Source: Streptomyces fructofermentans
Lineage (GTDB): Bacteria; Actinomycetota; Actinomycetes; Streptomycetales; Streptomycetaceae
Assembly (NCBI RefSeq): GCF_014651055.1
Contig: NZ_BMWD01000018.1
Span: forward strand, 84,155 to 148,154
DNA: 64,000 nucleotides
Direction: 5' to 3'
Each line of letters begins with the position of its first letter. The first letter of the stretch is position 1. Positions 35,070 through 42,847 of the stretch are shown here, one piece after another. Both the position numbers and the translations under genes were made by a program. The notes under the pieces are model-generated. The model saw only the letters and a program-made list of their open reading frames with translations, was not told the origin of the DNA and ran no database searches.

Positions 35070-36317
35070 TTACACCGTGGCCGGACGGGCGGGCTCGGCG
35101 TCCGGGCCCGGGATGGTGGTCTTGAGGTCGTCGGCCGCGGCGAGCGGGCCCGCCGGCGGCGGGGCCACCGAGGCCATCGCGGTGGTCACGACACCCGCGG
35201 GTTCGGCGGTGGCGCCGTCCACGTCGTTCACGTTGTCGAAGGTGACGGGCTGGCGGCGGGACAGGATCCAGATCACGGCGGAGCCGGCGATCAGCAGCGC
35301 GCCGGTGAGGACGATGCCCCAGGTGCCCTGCTTGGTGAGGAACTCGGCACCCGCGCCGACCAGGCCGGCGGCCGGCAGCGTGAGGCCCCAGGCGACGAAC
35401 ATCCGGGTCGCGGTCGACCAGCGGACGACGCCGCCCTTGCGGCCGAGGCCCGAGCCCATGACGGCGCCGGAGCAGGACTGGGTGGTGGAGAGGGAGAAGC
35501 CGAGGTGCGAGGAGGCCAGGATGACCGTCGCGGCGCTCGTCTGGGCGGCGAAGCCCTGCGGCGGCGCGAGGTCGGTGAGGCCCTTGCCCATGGTCCGGAT
35601 GATGCGCCAGCCGCCGAGGTAGGTGCCCAGGGCGATGGCGAAGCCGGCCGAGACGATGACCCACAGCGGGGGGTTCGAACCGGGTGCGATGACGCCGCCG
35701 GTCACCAGGGCCAGGGTGATGATGCCCATGGTCTTCTGCGCGTCGTTCGTGCCGTGGGCCAGCGAGACCAGGCCGGCGGAGGTGATCTGGCCGGCGCGGT
35801 AGCCCTTGGCGGTGGCCTTGACGTCGACCCGGTTGCTCAGCCTGTAGGTCAGGCGGGTGGCGAGCATCGCGGCGAGTCCGGCCACCAGGGGCGCGGCGAC
35901 CGCGGGGATCAGGATTTTGGTGATCACGGTCGAACCGTTCACCGACGACCAGCCCGCCGACATCACCGCGGCGCCGATCAGGCCGCCGAACAGTGCGTGG
36001 GAGGAGCTGGACGGCAGACCCAGGAGCCAGGTCAGCAGATTCCACAGAATGGCGCCCACCAGCGCCGCGAAGATCACTTCGGTGCGAATGCCCTCTTCGT
36101 TGATCAGACCGCCGGAGATCGTCTTGGCGACCTCCACGGAGAGGAACGCACCGACGAGGTTCAGCACGGCGGACATGGCCACCGCCGTCTTGGGCTTCAG
36201 AGCGCCGGTCGAGATGGTGGTCGCCATCGCGTTGGCAGTGTCGTGGAAACCGTTCGTGAAATCGAACACGAGAGCGGTAACGATCACGATTCCGAGGAGG
36301 AGCGTGATGTGTTCCAT
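35070..36317 (-). CDS. pit: Low-affinity inorganic phosphate transporter, PiT family
   Basis: 415 aa, ATG at 36317. Both PiT signature repeats are present: DFTNGFHDTANAMATTIST near residue 20 and LAHGTNDAQKTMGI around residue 190, within about ten membrane helices and a long cytoplasmic C-terminal segment (residues about 360-415). It imports metal-phosphate with protons. Its promoter region carries a clear PHO box at 36365-36386, so PhoP control is likely. Cotranscribed with a 73-aa membrane protein. Confidence 0.94.
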   Translation of the reverse strand: MEHITLLLGIVIVTALVFDFTNGFHDTANAMATTISTGALKPKTAVAMSAVLNLVGAFLSVEVAKTISGGLINEEGIRTEVIFAALVGAILWNLLTWLLGLPSSSSHALFGGLIGAAVMSAGWSSVNGSTVITKILIPAVAAPLVAGLAAMLATRLTYRLSNRVDVKATAKGYRAGQITSAGLVSLAHGTNDAQKTMGIITLALVTGGVIAPGSNPPLWVIVSAGFAIALGTYLGGWRIIRTMGKGLTDLAPPQGFAAQTSAATVILASSHLGFSLSTTQSCSGAVMGSGLGRKGGVVRWSTATRMFVAWGLTLPAAGLVGAGAEFLTKQGTWGIVLTGALLIAGSAVIWILSRRQPVTFDNVNDVDGATAEPAGVVTTAMASVAPPPAGPLAAADDLKTTIPGPDAEPARPATV

Positions 36318-36364
36318 TTACCCAGGCTTCTGTTGGACGTCAGTGGCATGGGGAACGTAGGCAA

Positions 36365-36386
36365 CCTGGGTGAACGGAAGGTGAAC
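36365..36386 (-). promoter_or_regulatory. PHO box (PhoP binding site) upstream of pit
   Basis: On the minus strand GTTCACC occurs at 36386-36380 and again at 36375-36369, exactly 11 nt apart, giving two adjacent 11-bp direct repeat units (GTTCACCTTCC GTTCACCCAGG). This is the Streptomyces PhoP direct-repeat unit. It is centred about 60 bp upstream of the pit start codon. Confidence 0.85.
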
Positions 36387-36485
36387 TGGGGCGGACTGTG
36401 GGGTGTCCCGAATGGAGTATTGCCCTTCCGCTTGTGTCGGAGGGGCGACCGGGATCGTCGAACACAGCCGGAATCAGGGGGTCCA

Positions 36486-37226
36486 CTACCCCCTCGCGAA
36501 CTTTCTGAGCGCGCTCATGGACCCGTTGAAGAGATTCTGGTCACCCGGCAGGTCGCCGCCGTTGTCGTACTGCCAGATCGTCCAGAAGTCCCAGCCCGCC
36601 GGCAGCGGTCCCGCCGAGGGGCCGTAGCGGGCCAGCCACAGCGGATGGTCCGCGCCGAAGGCGGCGCTGTCGCCCGTGCACGTCTTCCACCAGTGGTACG
36701 TCGTGTAGATCACCGGGCGGCGGCCGGTCCGCCGCCGCACCTCGTCGCTGAACGCGCGGATCCAATCCACCATGGCGGTCCGGTCCAGCCCGTAGCACTT
36801 CTTCCTGCCGTACGGGTTGTACTCGATGTCCAGCGCCGGCGGGAGCGTCCAGCCGTCCGCGCTCCAGTCGCCGCCGTTGCGCACGAAGTGGGCCGCCTGG
36901 GCCCTGCCCGAGGACAGGTGCGGCACCGCGAAGTGGTACGCCCCGCGGACGATGCCCTCCTCGCGCGCTCCGTCGTACTGCCGGTCGAAGTAGGGATTCC
37001 GGTACCTCGTGGCCTCGGTCGCCTTCACGTACACGAACCGGGCGCCCCGGCTCCTCGCCTCCGGCCAGTCGACGTTGCGCTGGTGCGAGGAGACGTCGTG
37101 CCCCCGGGGCTGCTCCGCGGCCGTGACGGGGACCTCGGCGAGCGCCGTCGCGCCGAACGCCAGCGCCGCCACGGAAGCCGTGAGGAGTCGGGAGCGGCGG
37201 CGGAACCGTCGCTGGTCACGGGCCAT
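36486..37226 (-). CDS. Secreted GH25 lysozyme (N,O-diacetylmuramidase type)
   Basis: 246 aa, ATG with GGGGGAA upstream. An Arg-rich N-terminus (RDQRRFRRRSRLL) followed by a hydrophobic stretch ending at VTAAEQ is a Sec signal peptide. The GH25 barrel begins with GHDVSSHQRNVDW; the catalytic Asp-x-Glu is in PALDIEYNP, with FVYVKATEAT, GAYHFAVPH and YTTYHWWK typical of the family. It should cleave peptidoglycan outside the cell. It lies divergently from the aldolase gene and is probably monocistronic. Confidence 0.92.
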   Translation of the reverse strand: MARDQRRFRRRSRLLTASVAALAFGATALAEVPVTAAEQPRGHDVSSHQRNVDWPEARSRGARFVYVKATEATRYRNPYFDRQYDGAREEGIVRGAYHFAVPHLSSGRAQAAHFVRNGGDWSADGWTLPPALDIEYNPYGRKKCYGLDRTAMVDWIRAFSDEVRRRTGRRPVIYTTYHWWKTCTGDSAAFGADHPLWLARYGPSAGPLPAGWDFWTIWQYDNGGDLPGDQNLFNGSMSALRKFARG

Positions 37227-37425
37227 GTTTCCCCCGGTATGGCATCGGACAGGAAAAATCTCCCAGAGAGTACTGGAAGATCACCGTGGATCAGGTGGAT
37301 GTCGGTCATGCGTGTCGGAGCGGCGTTCCCTGCCCGAATGTCCCTGTTCGGACAGGCGGATTCCGGCCTGTCGCCGACTCGGCGGGCCCGCGGAACCGTC
37401 CGGCCGCTGCTGGCAGGATCACGGC

Positions 37426-38334
37426 ATGGCTGAGCAGCGACGGCAGACGGGGACCGCGCAGGGCACGGGCGGTGCGGAGTGCGCGGGCAGCGCGGAGGGC
37501 ACGGACAGCGCGCAGGGCACGGGCGGTGCGGAGTGCGCGGGCAGCGCGGAGGGCACGGACAGCGCGCAGGGCACGGGCGGTGCGGAGGGCGCGCGGGGCG
37601 AGGGCGACCGGGGCGGGCGGGGTGGCGACGGGCCGGACGGACAGGGCGCCGTGGGGCGGTGGGCCTCGGGGGAGCCCGGCGGGCTGCCGGCCCCCGAGGA
37701 GCTGGAGCGCGCGTGGGGCGAACTCGTGGCCACCGCCCGCCGGACGGTGGCCGACGGGCTGGTCGTCGGCACCTCGGGCAACGTGTCCGTCCGGGTCGGC
37801 GACACCGTCCTGGTCACGCCCACCGGGGTCCCCTACGACCGGCTGGCGCCCGCCGACGCCTGCGGGGTCGATCTCGACGGCAGGCAGGTGCTCGGTTCGC
37901 TCGTGCCGACCAGCGAACTGCCCATGCACCTCGCCGTCTACCGCGCCACCGGCGCGCGAGCCGTCGTGCACACGCACGCCGTGCACACCACGGCCGTCTC
38001 GACCCTCGTCACCGAACTGCCGCTGATCCACTACATGGCCGCCGCGCTGGGCGGCCCCGTCAGAGTGGCCCCCTACGCCACGTACGGCACGGAGGAGTTG
38101 GCCGAGAACATGCTGTCGGCCCTGCGCGACCGCACGGCCTGCCTCCTCCAGAACCACGGCACCCTCGCCCACGGCTCCACCCTCGACCAGGCCTACGACC
38201 GCACGGCCCAGCTGGAGTGGATGTGCCGCGTCTGGCTGACCGCGTCGGCGCTCCCCGGACGCACCCCCACCCTGCTGACCGAGGAGCAGGTCGCGGAGGT
38301 CGGCCGGCGACTCCGGGGCTACGGCCAACCATGA
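37426..38334 (+). CDS. Class II aldolase/adducin family protein with repeat N-terminus
   Basis: 302 aa from ATG 37426. The catalytic part (residues about 90-300) has GTSGNVSVRVGDTVLVTPTG, VPTSELPMHLAVYRA (Glu and His) and the zinc-binding VVHTHAVHTTA, with a late His in LLQNHGTLAHG. It is an L-fuculose-phosphate-aldolase-type metal-dependent enzyme; the sugar-phosphate substrate is unknown. The first about 85 residues are a Gly/Ala/Thr/Glu repeat tract encoded by a 54-bp tandem repeat and are not part of the fold. A downstream start near residue 80 could be used instead. Confidence 0.85.
   Translation: MAEQRRQTGTAQGTGGAECAGSAEGTDSAQGTGGAECAGSAEGTDSAQGTGGAEGARGEGDRGGRGGDGPDGQGAVGRWASGEPGGLPAPEELERAWGELVATARRTVADGLVVGTSGNVSVRVGDTVLVTPTGVPYDRLAPADACGVDLDGRQVLGSLVPTSELPMHLAVYRATGARAVVHTHAVHTTAVSTLVTELPLIHYMAAALGGPVRVAPYATYGTEELAENMLSALRDRTACLLQNHGTLAHGSTLDQAYDRTAQLEWMCRVWLTASALPGRTPTLLTEEQVAEVGRRLRGYGQP
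37456..37587 (+). repeat. Coding 54-bp tandem repeat (minisatellite)
   Basis: Two identical 54-bp units (37456-37509 and 37510-37563) and a 24-bp partial third unit (37564-37587) encode A-Q-G-T-G-G-A-E-C-A-G-S-A-E-G-T-D-S twice plus part of a third. The unit length is a multiple of three, so copy-number change keeps the reading frame of the aldolase-family gene. Confidence 0.9.
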
Positions 38335-38934
38335 CCCCGAGAACGCCCCACCCCCCCGCCTACGCGGGAGCCCGCAGGCAGGCCGCCTCCGCAGGCAGGC
38401 CGACCCGCCGGGCCGCCGACCCCGCAGCCGGAGCAGCCGGTTGCCGCTCCCGCAGGCCGACTCGCCCCGTTCCCGACCCCGCAGGCAGGCTGACGCGTCG
38501 GGCCTCCGCCCGCCTGGCCGCCCACCCCGCGGATCGACTCGCCCGTTGCCGACCCCGCAGGGAGGGAGGCAGGCCGCCTCCGCCCGCCGGCCGATCCGCA
38601 GCCCTCCGCTCCCGCAGGCCGACCCGCCGGGGCCCACCCCGCGGGTCGACTCGCCCGTTCCCGACCCCGCAGGGAGGCAGGCAGGCCGCCTCCGCCCGCC
38701 GACCGATCCGCAGCCCTCCGCTCCCGCAGGCCGACCCGCCGGGCCGCCGACCCCGCCACCGTCGCCCGCCCGCCCGCCACGGCCCCGCCGCCGTCGCCCA
38801 CGTCACCGGTCCGGGCCCGGGGCCCCGAGAGGCCATGGGCCCCGCCCGTCGACGGCGGGGCCCGGCGCGGCGCGAGGTCACACCCCTGCCGCGTTCCGCT
38901 GGCCGACCGCGGATTCCCTCCGGAGACTGGATTC
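38335..38934. repeat. 600-bp degenerate tandem-repeat spacer
   Basis: No credible gene. A block with the core GACTCGCCCGTTSCCGACCCCGCAG occurs at 38459 (variant), 38536 and 38648. The last two copies are spaced by 112 bp and share most of the unit, including CGATCCGCAGCCCTCCGCTC (near 38591 and 38704). Repeated GGCAGGCCGCCTCCGCCCGCC and CGCAGGCCGACCCGCCGGG elements fill the rest. Long open frames on both strands are a by-product of base composition and periodicity. It separates the aldolase and hydrolase genes. Confidence 0.8.
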
Positions 38935-40080
38935 GTGCGCACCCCGAATCCGACAGCCGCAGCCGTCACCGCCGCCATAGCGGGCGCCGCCACCGTCGCG
39001 GCCACCGTGGCGGCGGGCCGCATCGCCAGCGACGCCGCCCTCAAGGCACCACCGGGCAGGCCGCTGCCCACCGAGCCGTCCCTCACCGTGCACGCCACGG
39101 AACCGGGCCGGGTCACCCTGACCCGCGCCCTGGCGTCCCGCCGCCCCGGCGTGTACGGACTGAGCGGCGACGGCAGCCACGCGGTCGTCGGCCGGGTCGT
39201 GAGCGCCGGCGAGCAGAGCGCCGACACGGTCGTACGCCACCTGGAACGCGTCACCCACGGCACGCTGGACCCCGGCGACAAGGTCTGGCTGACGCCCGGA
39301 CTGCACATCGGCGACCCCGGCTCCGCCCTCGGCCTCGACCACGCCGACGTGGACGTCCCGGGCGAACTCGGCGCGCTGCCCGCCTGGTTCGTCCCCGCCG
39401 CCCGCGACACCTGGGTGATCACCGTGCACGGTCTCGGCGGCACCCGCGAACACCCCATGAACGTCATGGAGTTCCTGCACCGCCGGCAGTTCCCCGTCCT
39501 CGACCTCGCCTACCGCGGGGACCTCGGCGCGCCCCGCCCGCCGGACGGCCTCAGCCACCTCGGCGAGACGGAGTGGCGCGACCTGGACGCCGCCATCCGC
39601 TACGCCGTGCGCTACGGCGCCGAACGAGTCGTCCTGCACGGCTGGTCCACCGGCGCCACCATGGCGCTGCGCGCCGCCGAGCGCTCCGCGCTGCGCGACC
39701 GGATCTCGGGGCTCGTCCTGGACTCGCCCGTCCTCGACTGGGAGACCACGCTGCGCGCCCTCGCCACCGCCCGCCGTACCCCGGGCGTACTGCTGCCGCT
39801 CGCCGTACGCGCCGCCCAGGGGCGTACCGGCCTGGTGCAGGGCTCCGGTGACGGGCGGGCCGTCGACGCCGACGCGGACCGCCTCACCGTGCCCGTCCTC
39901 CTCGTGCACGGCCCCGGCGACACGGTCGCCCCCTGGGGCCCCTCGCAACGCCTCGCCCGCCGTCGCCCCGACCTCGTCACGCTGCACACCGTCGACGACG
40001 CACCGCACGGCGCCATGTGGAACGCGGACCCCGCGGCCTATGAGGAGGCACTCCGCCGCTTCCTCACCCCCCTGATGTGA
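38935..40080 (+). CDS. Membrane-anchored alpha/beta hydrolase
   Basis: 381 aa, GTG start with GGAGA upstream. Residues about 5-30 form one hydrophobic Ala/Val helix (signal anchor). After a 120-residue N-terminal region the hydrolase core begins: WVITVHGLGGTREHP (oxyanion region), nucleophile Ser in LHGWSTGATMAL (G-x-S-x-G), acid in VLLVHGPGDTVAP and catalytic His in VDDAPHGAMWN. The catalytic triad is complete. Esterase or peptidase substrate unknown. Confidence 0.87.
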   Translation: MRTPNPTAAAVTAAIAGAATVAATVAAGRIASDAALKAPPGRPLPTEPSLTVHATEPGRVTLTRALASRRPGVYGLSGDGSHAVVGRVVSAGEQSADTVVRHLERVTHGTLDPGDKVWLTPGLHIGDPGSALGLDHADVDVPGELGALPAWFVPAARDTWVITVHGLGGTREHPMNVMEFLHRRQFPVLDLAYRGDLGAPRPPDGLSHLGETEWRDLDAAIRYAVRYGAERVVLHGWSTGATMALRAAERSALRDRISGLVLDSPVLDWETTLRALATARRTPGVLLPLAVRAAQGRTGLVQGSGDGRAVDADADRLTVPVLLVHGPGDTVAPWGPSQRLARRRPDLVTLHTVDDAPHGAMWNADPAAYEEALRRFLTPLM

Positions 40081-40120
40081 CCCCCCTCGATCCCGGTCGC
40101 CGATCTTCCCTCCGACCCCC

Positions 40121-40139
40121 TGTGAACTGGCCTTTCACA
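40121..40139. promoter_or_regulatory. Inverted repeat upstream of the 470-aa hypothetical gene
   Basis: TGTGAA-N7-TTCACA, a perfect 6-bp dyad, lies about 100 bp before the next start codon in a relatively AT-richer stretch. It may be an operator. No other evidence. Confidence 0.3.
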
Positions 40140-40238
40140 CCATTTGAGGGCCCGCGGTACCCGGCGCTCCGGCCCTCTCCGTAGCCGCCCGTGACATTCC
40201 GTTTGGGTTTTCGGACCGTCAACCGGAAGACTGCCCCC

Positions 40239-41651
40239 GTGACGTCCCGTATCCCGCGCGACTCCAGGCTCCGACTCGTCCGCCCGCGAACCCTGGCCGC
40301 CGCCCCCACAGCGATGAACCAGAGGCCAGTGCGCCGACCTGCACCCCGTCCGCCCGAAGGCACACCGGCACCCGCGGAACTCGCCCGCGTGGCGCGCTCC
40401 GTGCTCGCCGGCGCGGCCCGTGTCGCCCGCTGGGCCGACGCCGCCCTCAGCCCCGGCCGGGACGACGACGCCTCCTCCGACGGCACGCCCGGGGCCACGG
40501 GCACGCTCTCCGACGCGACCGCCCGACGGGCCGCCGCGGACCTCGGCCTGCCCGCGGCGCACGTGAGGGCCGACTGGGACACGGCACGTCTCGCGGGCCT
40601 CGTCGAGGTGCACGGCAACACCGCGCGCCCGGGTTGGCGGCTGCGCGCGTGGGACCGTGACGACAGCGCCGTGCTGCGCGGCTGGGTCGCGCTGTTCGAC
40701 GCGTGGTCCCTCGCCCACCCCGGCCCCGAGGGGCACGAGCCCGCCGCCGTCGCCGAGGTCGTCTCCGCGATGCCGCAGGTCCTCTCCTTCCTCCAGCTCT
40801 CGGCCGGGCCCGTCCCCGTGCCGCAACTCCTCGACCTGCTGGAGCAGCGGGTCACGGAACTGCGCACCGAACGCTGCGAGATCCCCTACGGCCCGCAGCC
40901 CGAGCCTCCGGAGAGCCCGGCCGAGGACACCCCGCCGGCCCCGCTCCTCGACTGGGCGCTGCACGCCCTCGCCGCCGTGGGAGCGCTCACCTGCGCCGAC
41001 GGCCAGGCCACGCTCACCCCCCTCGGAAGCTGGGCCGTCTGGGTCAAGCTGGAGCAGATCTGCGTCGCCGCCCAGAGCCCCGCCGGGAACATCGAGCAGG
41101 GCGCCGAGGACATGCTCCGCGGCTGTGCCCGGCTGCGGCCCAACGCGGCCCGCGCCGAGTACCGGGCCTGGCTCGCCGCCCGGCCCGTCGGGAGCGCCGT
41201 CACCGAACTCCTCGCAGCCGCCCGGGGCGACGACGCGCTGCTGCGCGGACTCGCCTTCGAGGCCCTGCGTGTCGTCGGTGCCCCCGCCGAGCCCGACGTC
41301 CGCGCCGTGGCCGACGAGACGCATCTGCGCCCGTACGCCCTGCTCTGGCTCGCCGAGCACGACGGCTACGACCCCGAGGACGCCCACGAGGTGCTCACCA
41401 GGGTCGAGGCCACCTGGCTCTGGGTGGACACCGCCGCGGCCGTGGCGGACCACGGCGAGGCCCCGCTCCTCGTGCGGCACCTGGAGTCCGCCGTGCAGCC
41501 GACCGTCCCCGCGCTGCTCGACGAGGTGCGCGCGGTCGGCCACCCGCGCACCGTGCAGGTGCTGGTCGCCCTCGCCGCCGCCCACCCGGACCCGGCGCTC
41601 GCCAAGGCCGTCCGCCGGGCCGCCTTCCAGGTGCACACCGGCGGCAGCTGA
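40239..41651 (+). CDS. Conserved hypothetical protein (helical, actinobacterial)
   Basis: 470 aa from GTG 40239, which has GGAAGA upstream; an ATG 48 nt upstream is less likely. I do not recognise a named family. The first 60 residues are Arg/Pro-rich. Residues about 70-300 contain helix-turn-helix-like segments (LSDATARRAAADLGLPAAHV and VEVHGNTARPGWRL). The C-terminal 150 residues (LLRGLAFEALRVVGAPAEPDV onward) have a repetitive helical pattern like HEAT repeats. No signal peptide or membrane helix. It may be a regulatory or scaffold protein. Confidence 0.7.
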   Translation: MTSRIPRDSRLRLVRPRTLAAAPTAMNQRPVRRPAPRPPEGTPAPAELARVARSVLAGAARVARWADAALSPGRDDDASSDGTPGATGTLSDATARRAAADLGLPAAHVRADWDTARLAGLVEVHGNTARPGWRLRAWDRDDSAVLRGWVALFDAWSLAHPGPEGHEPAAVAEVVSAMPQVLSFLQLSAGPVPVPQLLDLLEQRVTELRTERCEIPYGPQPEPPESPAEDTPPAPLLDWALHALAAVGALTCADGQATLTPLGSWAVWVKLEQICVAAQSPAGNIEQGAEDMLRGCARLRPNAARAEYRAWLAARPVGSAVTELLAAARGDDALLRGLAFEALRVVGAPAEPDVRAVADETHLRPYALLWLAEHDGYDPEDAHEVLTRVEATWLWVDTAAAVADHGEAPLLVRHLESAVQPTVPALLDEVRAVGHPRTVQVLVALAAAHPDPALAKAVRRAAFQVHTGGS

Positions 41652-41684
41652 GCGCGCACGGGCCGCGTCCCGGGCGGGAGGGGC

Positions 41685-42098
41685 TCAGGCTCTCGTCTCG
41701 GGGGCGTACGTCCCGAAGCTCCAGATGTTGCCCCCGACGTCACGGGCCATGTAGTCCCGCGAGCCGTAGTCCTGGTCCGTCGGGGGCATCAGGATCTCCG
41801 CCCCGTGGTCGACGGCCCGCTGATGGTGGGCGTCGATGTCGTCCACGACGACATACACACCGGTGTGCCCGGAGTCCTTCATCGCCTCGTCGAACCGGCC
41901 GCCGGTGCCCCGCGAGCCGAGCATCACCGCGCCGTTGCCCTGCACCAGTTCGGCGTGCAGCACCTTGCCGTCCTCCCCCTCGTACACCGACGCCTCGGTG
42001 AAGCCGAAGGCCTCCGTCAGCTGCTTGATCGCGGCCTTCGCGTCCGCGTACAGCAGCGTCGGGTAGATGCTCGGGCGCCCGCCGTCCGTGCCTGCCAT
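41685..42098 (-). CDS. VOC (glyoxalase/bleomycin resistance) family protein
   Basis: 137 aa, ATG at 42098. Two beta-alpha-beta-beta-beta modules typical of the VOC superfamily are visible: YPTLLYADAKAAIKQLTEAFGF with LHAELVQGNGAVMLG, and GVYVVVDDIDAHHQRAVDHGAEIL with SRDYMARDVGGNIWSFGTY. It resembles the PhnB/YdhA-like group that lacks a full set of glyoxalase I metal ligands. Function unknown; possibly antibiotic or electrophile binding. Confidence 0.82.
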   Translation of the reverse strand: MAGTDGGRPSIYPTLLYADAKAAIKQLTEAFGFTEASVYEGEDGKVLHAELVQGNGAVMLGSRGTGGRFDEAMKDSGHTGVYVVVDDIDAHHQRAVDHGAEILMPPTDQDYGSRDYMARDVGGNIWSFGTYAPETRA

Positions 42099-42201
42099 GC
42101 CGATCACTCCCTCTGATTGCCCGCCGGGAACGTCCCGAATGTGACCTGTTCCACAGTCTCGCACCCGCCACTGACAACGCCCCGGCCCCGCGGCGCCCCC
42201 A

Positions 42202-42425
42202 TCACCGGAACGTGTCGTACCGGGCCATGCCACCGGTGCGGTGGCCCCGCTCGAACCACTGCCGCCGCCGCGCCGCCGAACCGTGCGACCAGGACTCCGG
42301 CCGTCCCCCGGCCCTGGAAGTGCTCCCGGATCCGGTCGTCCCGGACGACCGCCGCCGCGTCCGGGGAACTGTCCAGCTCGGCGGCGTCGTCGAACTGCGT
42401 CCGCGCACCACTCCCTGCGCATCAC
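42202..42425 (-). pseudogene. Frameshifted remnant of a neutral zinc metallopeptidase (YpfJ/KPN_02809 family)
   Basis: The minus frame ending at the TGA at 42202 reads RPESWSHGSAARRRQWFERG and then ...ARYDTF, which matches the conserved C-terminus of this family (PESFTHGSS..R..WF..G...CDTF). The preceding family segment (FDDAAELDSSPDAAAVVRDD, then RIREHFQGRG) is found just upstream but in a different frame, with the break near 42310-42320. The catalytic HExxH part is absent. So this is a truncated, frameshifted gene; the 5' limit is approximate. Confidence 0.72.
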
Positions 42426-42714
42426 TCCCTGCGCAGGTCGTCCCCCTGGCGCGGTCCTCGCCCGCCGCCGGCGGGTGCGCGGCGCCGGACGCCGGTCCGA
42501 GCGGCGGGCCGTCCGGCGGCATCCGCCGTGACCTGGGCCGACCCGCGCGGCAGGGGAGGGGGAGGGGCCCCGCGCCGGCGATCCGCGGACGGGCGGGGCC
42601 CGCCGGTCGCCGCGCCGCGCACCGGCCCGGCTGGCCCGCACCGGCAGCCCGCCGGGCAACGAGCGTCACAGCCCCGAACCCCCGCGCACAGGAAAAGTGG
42701 TTGCATCGCCCCGT
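42426..42714. other. GC-rich spacer without a gene
   Basis: No gene with support. A 14-bp direct duplication (CACTCCCTGCGCAT-type) at about 42407-42434 marks its left end next to the pseudogene. The rest is G/C-rich until the relatively AT-richer promoter stretch starting near 42690. Confidence 0.4.
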
Positions 42715-42750
42715 TAGACTTGGCCCATGGCCATACTCCTCGCGCATTAG
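42715..42750 (+). promoter_or_regulatory. Putative -10 and leaderless 7-codon ORF upstream of the ABC-F gene
   Basis: TAGACT (42715-42720) is followed after 6 nt by an ATG at 42727 that opens the frame M-A-I-L-L-A-H-stop (42727-42750). The spacing suits a promoter whose transcript starts at the A of the ATG, giving a leaderless short ORF. The ABC-F start codon is about 97 nt further on. Leader peptides often control ABC-F ribosome-protection genes. The -35 is poor and translation unproven. Confidence 0.4.
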
Positions 42751-42847
42751 ACGGCGTGAACGACCTCAGCCGCCCACCCCGTCATCGCCCCGCGAGCCGT
42801 CGTTTCCGCTCGGACCGGGGCCGCCCCCATCGCCCAGGAGTCCGTCC

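Noticed and set aside
35675-35700. GGTTCGAACC motif resembling a tRNA T-loop
   Set aside because: It is inside the pit coding sequence (GSNPPLW) and no cloverleaf surrounds it.
38459-38760. CRISPR-like array because of regular repeats
   Set aside because: Units are about 77 and 112 bp, degenerate and contiguous, without unique spacers between short identical repeats.
37479-39851. 790-aa plus-strand frame across the repeat spacer
   Set aside because: It is out of frame with the recognisable aldolase and hydrolase genes and consists of Arg/Pro/Ala repeats.
42202-42747. 181-aa minus-strand frame as an intact gene
   Set aside because: Only its last 34 residues or so resemble a protein family, and the preceding family segment is in another frame, so it is a pseudogene remnant.
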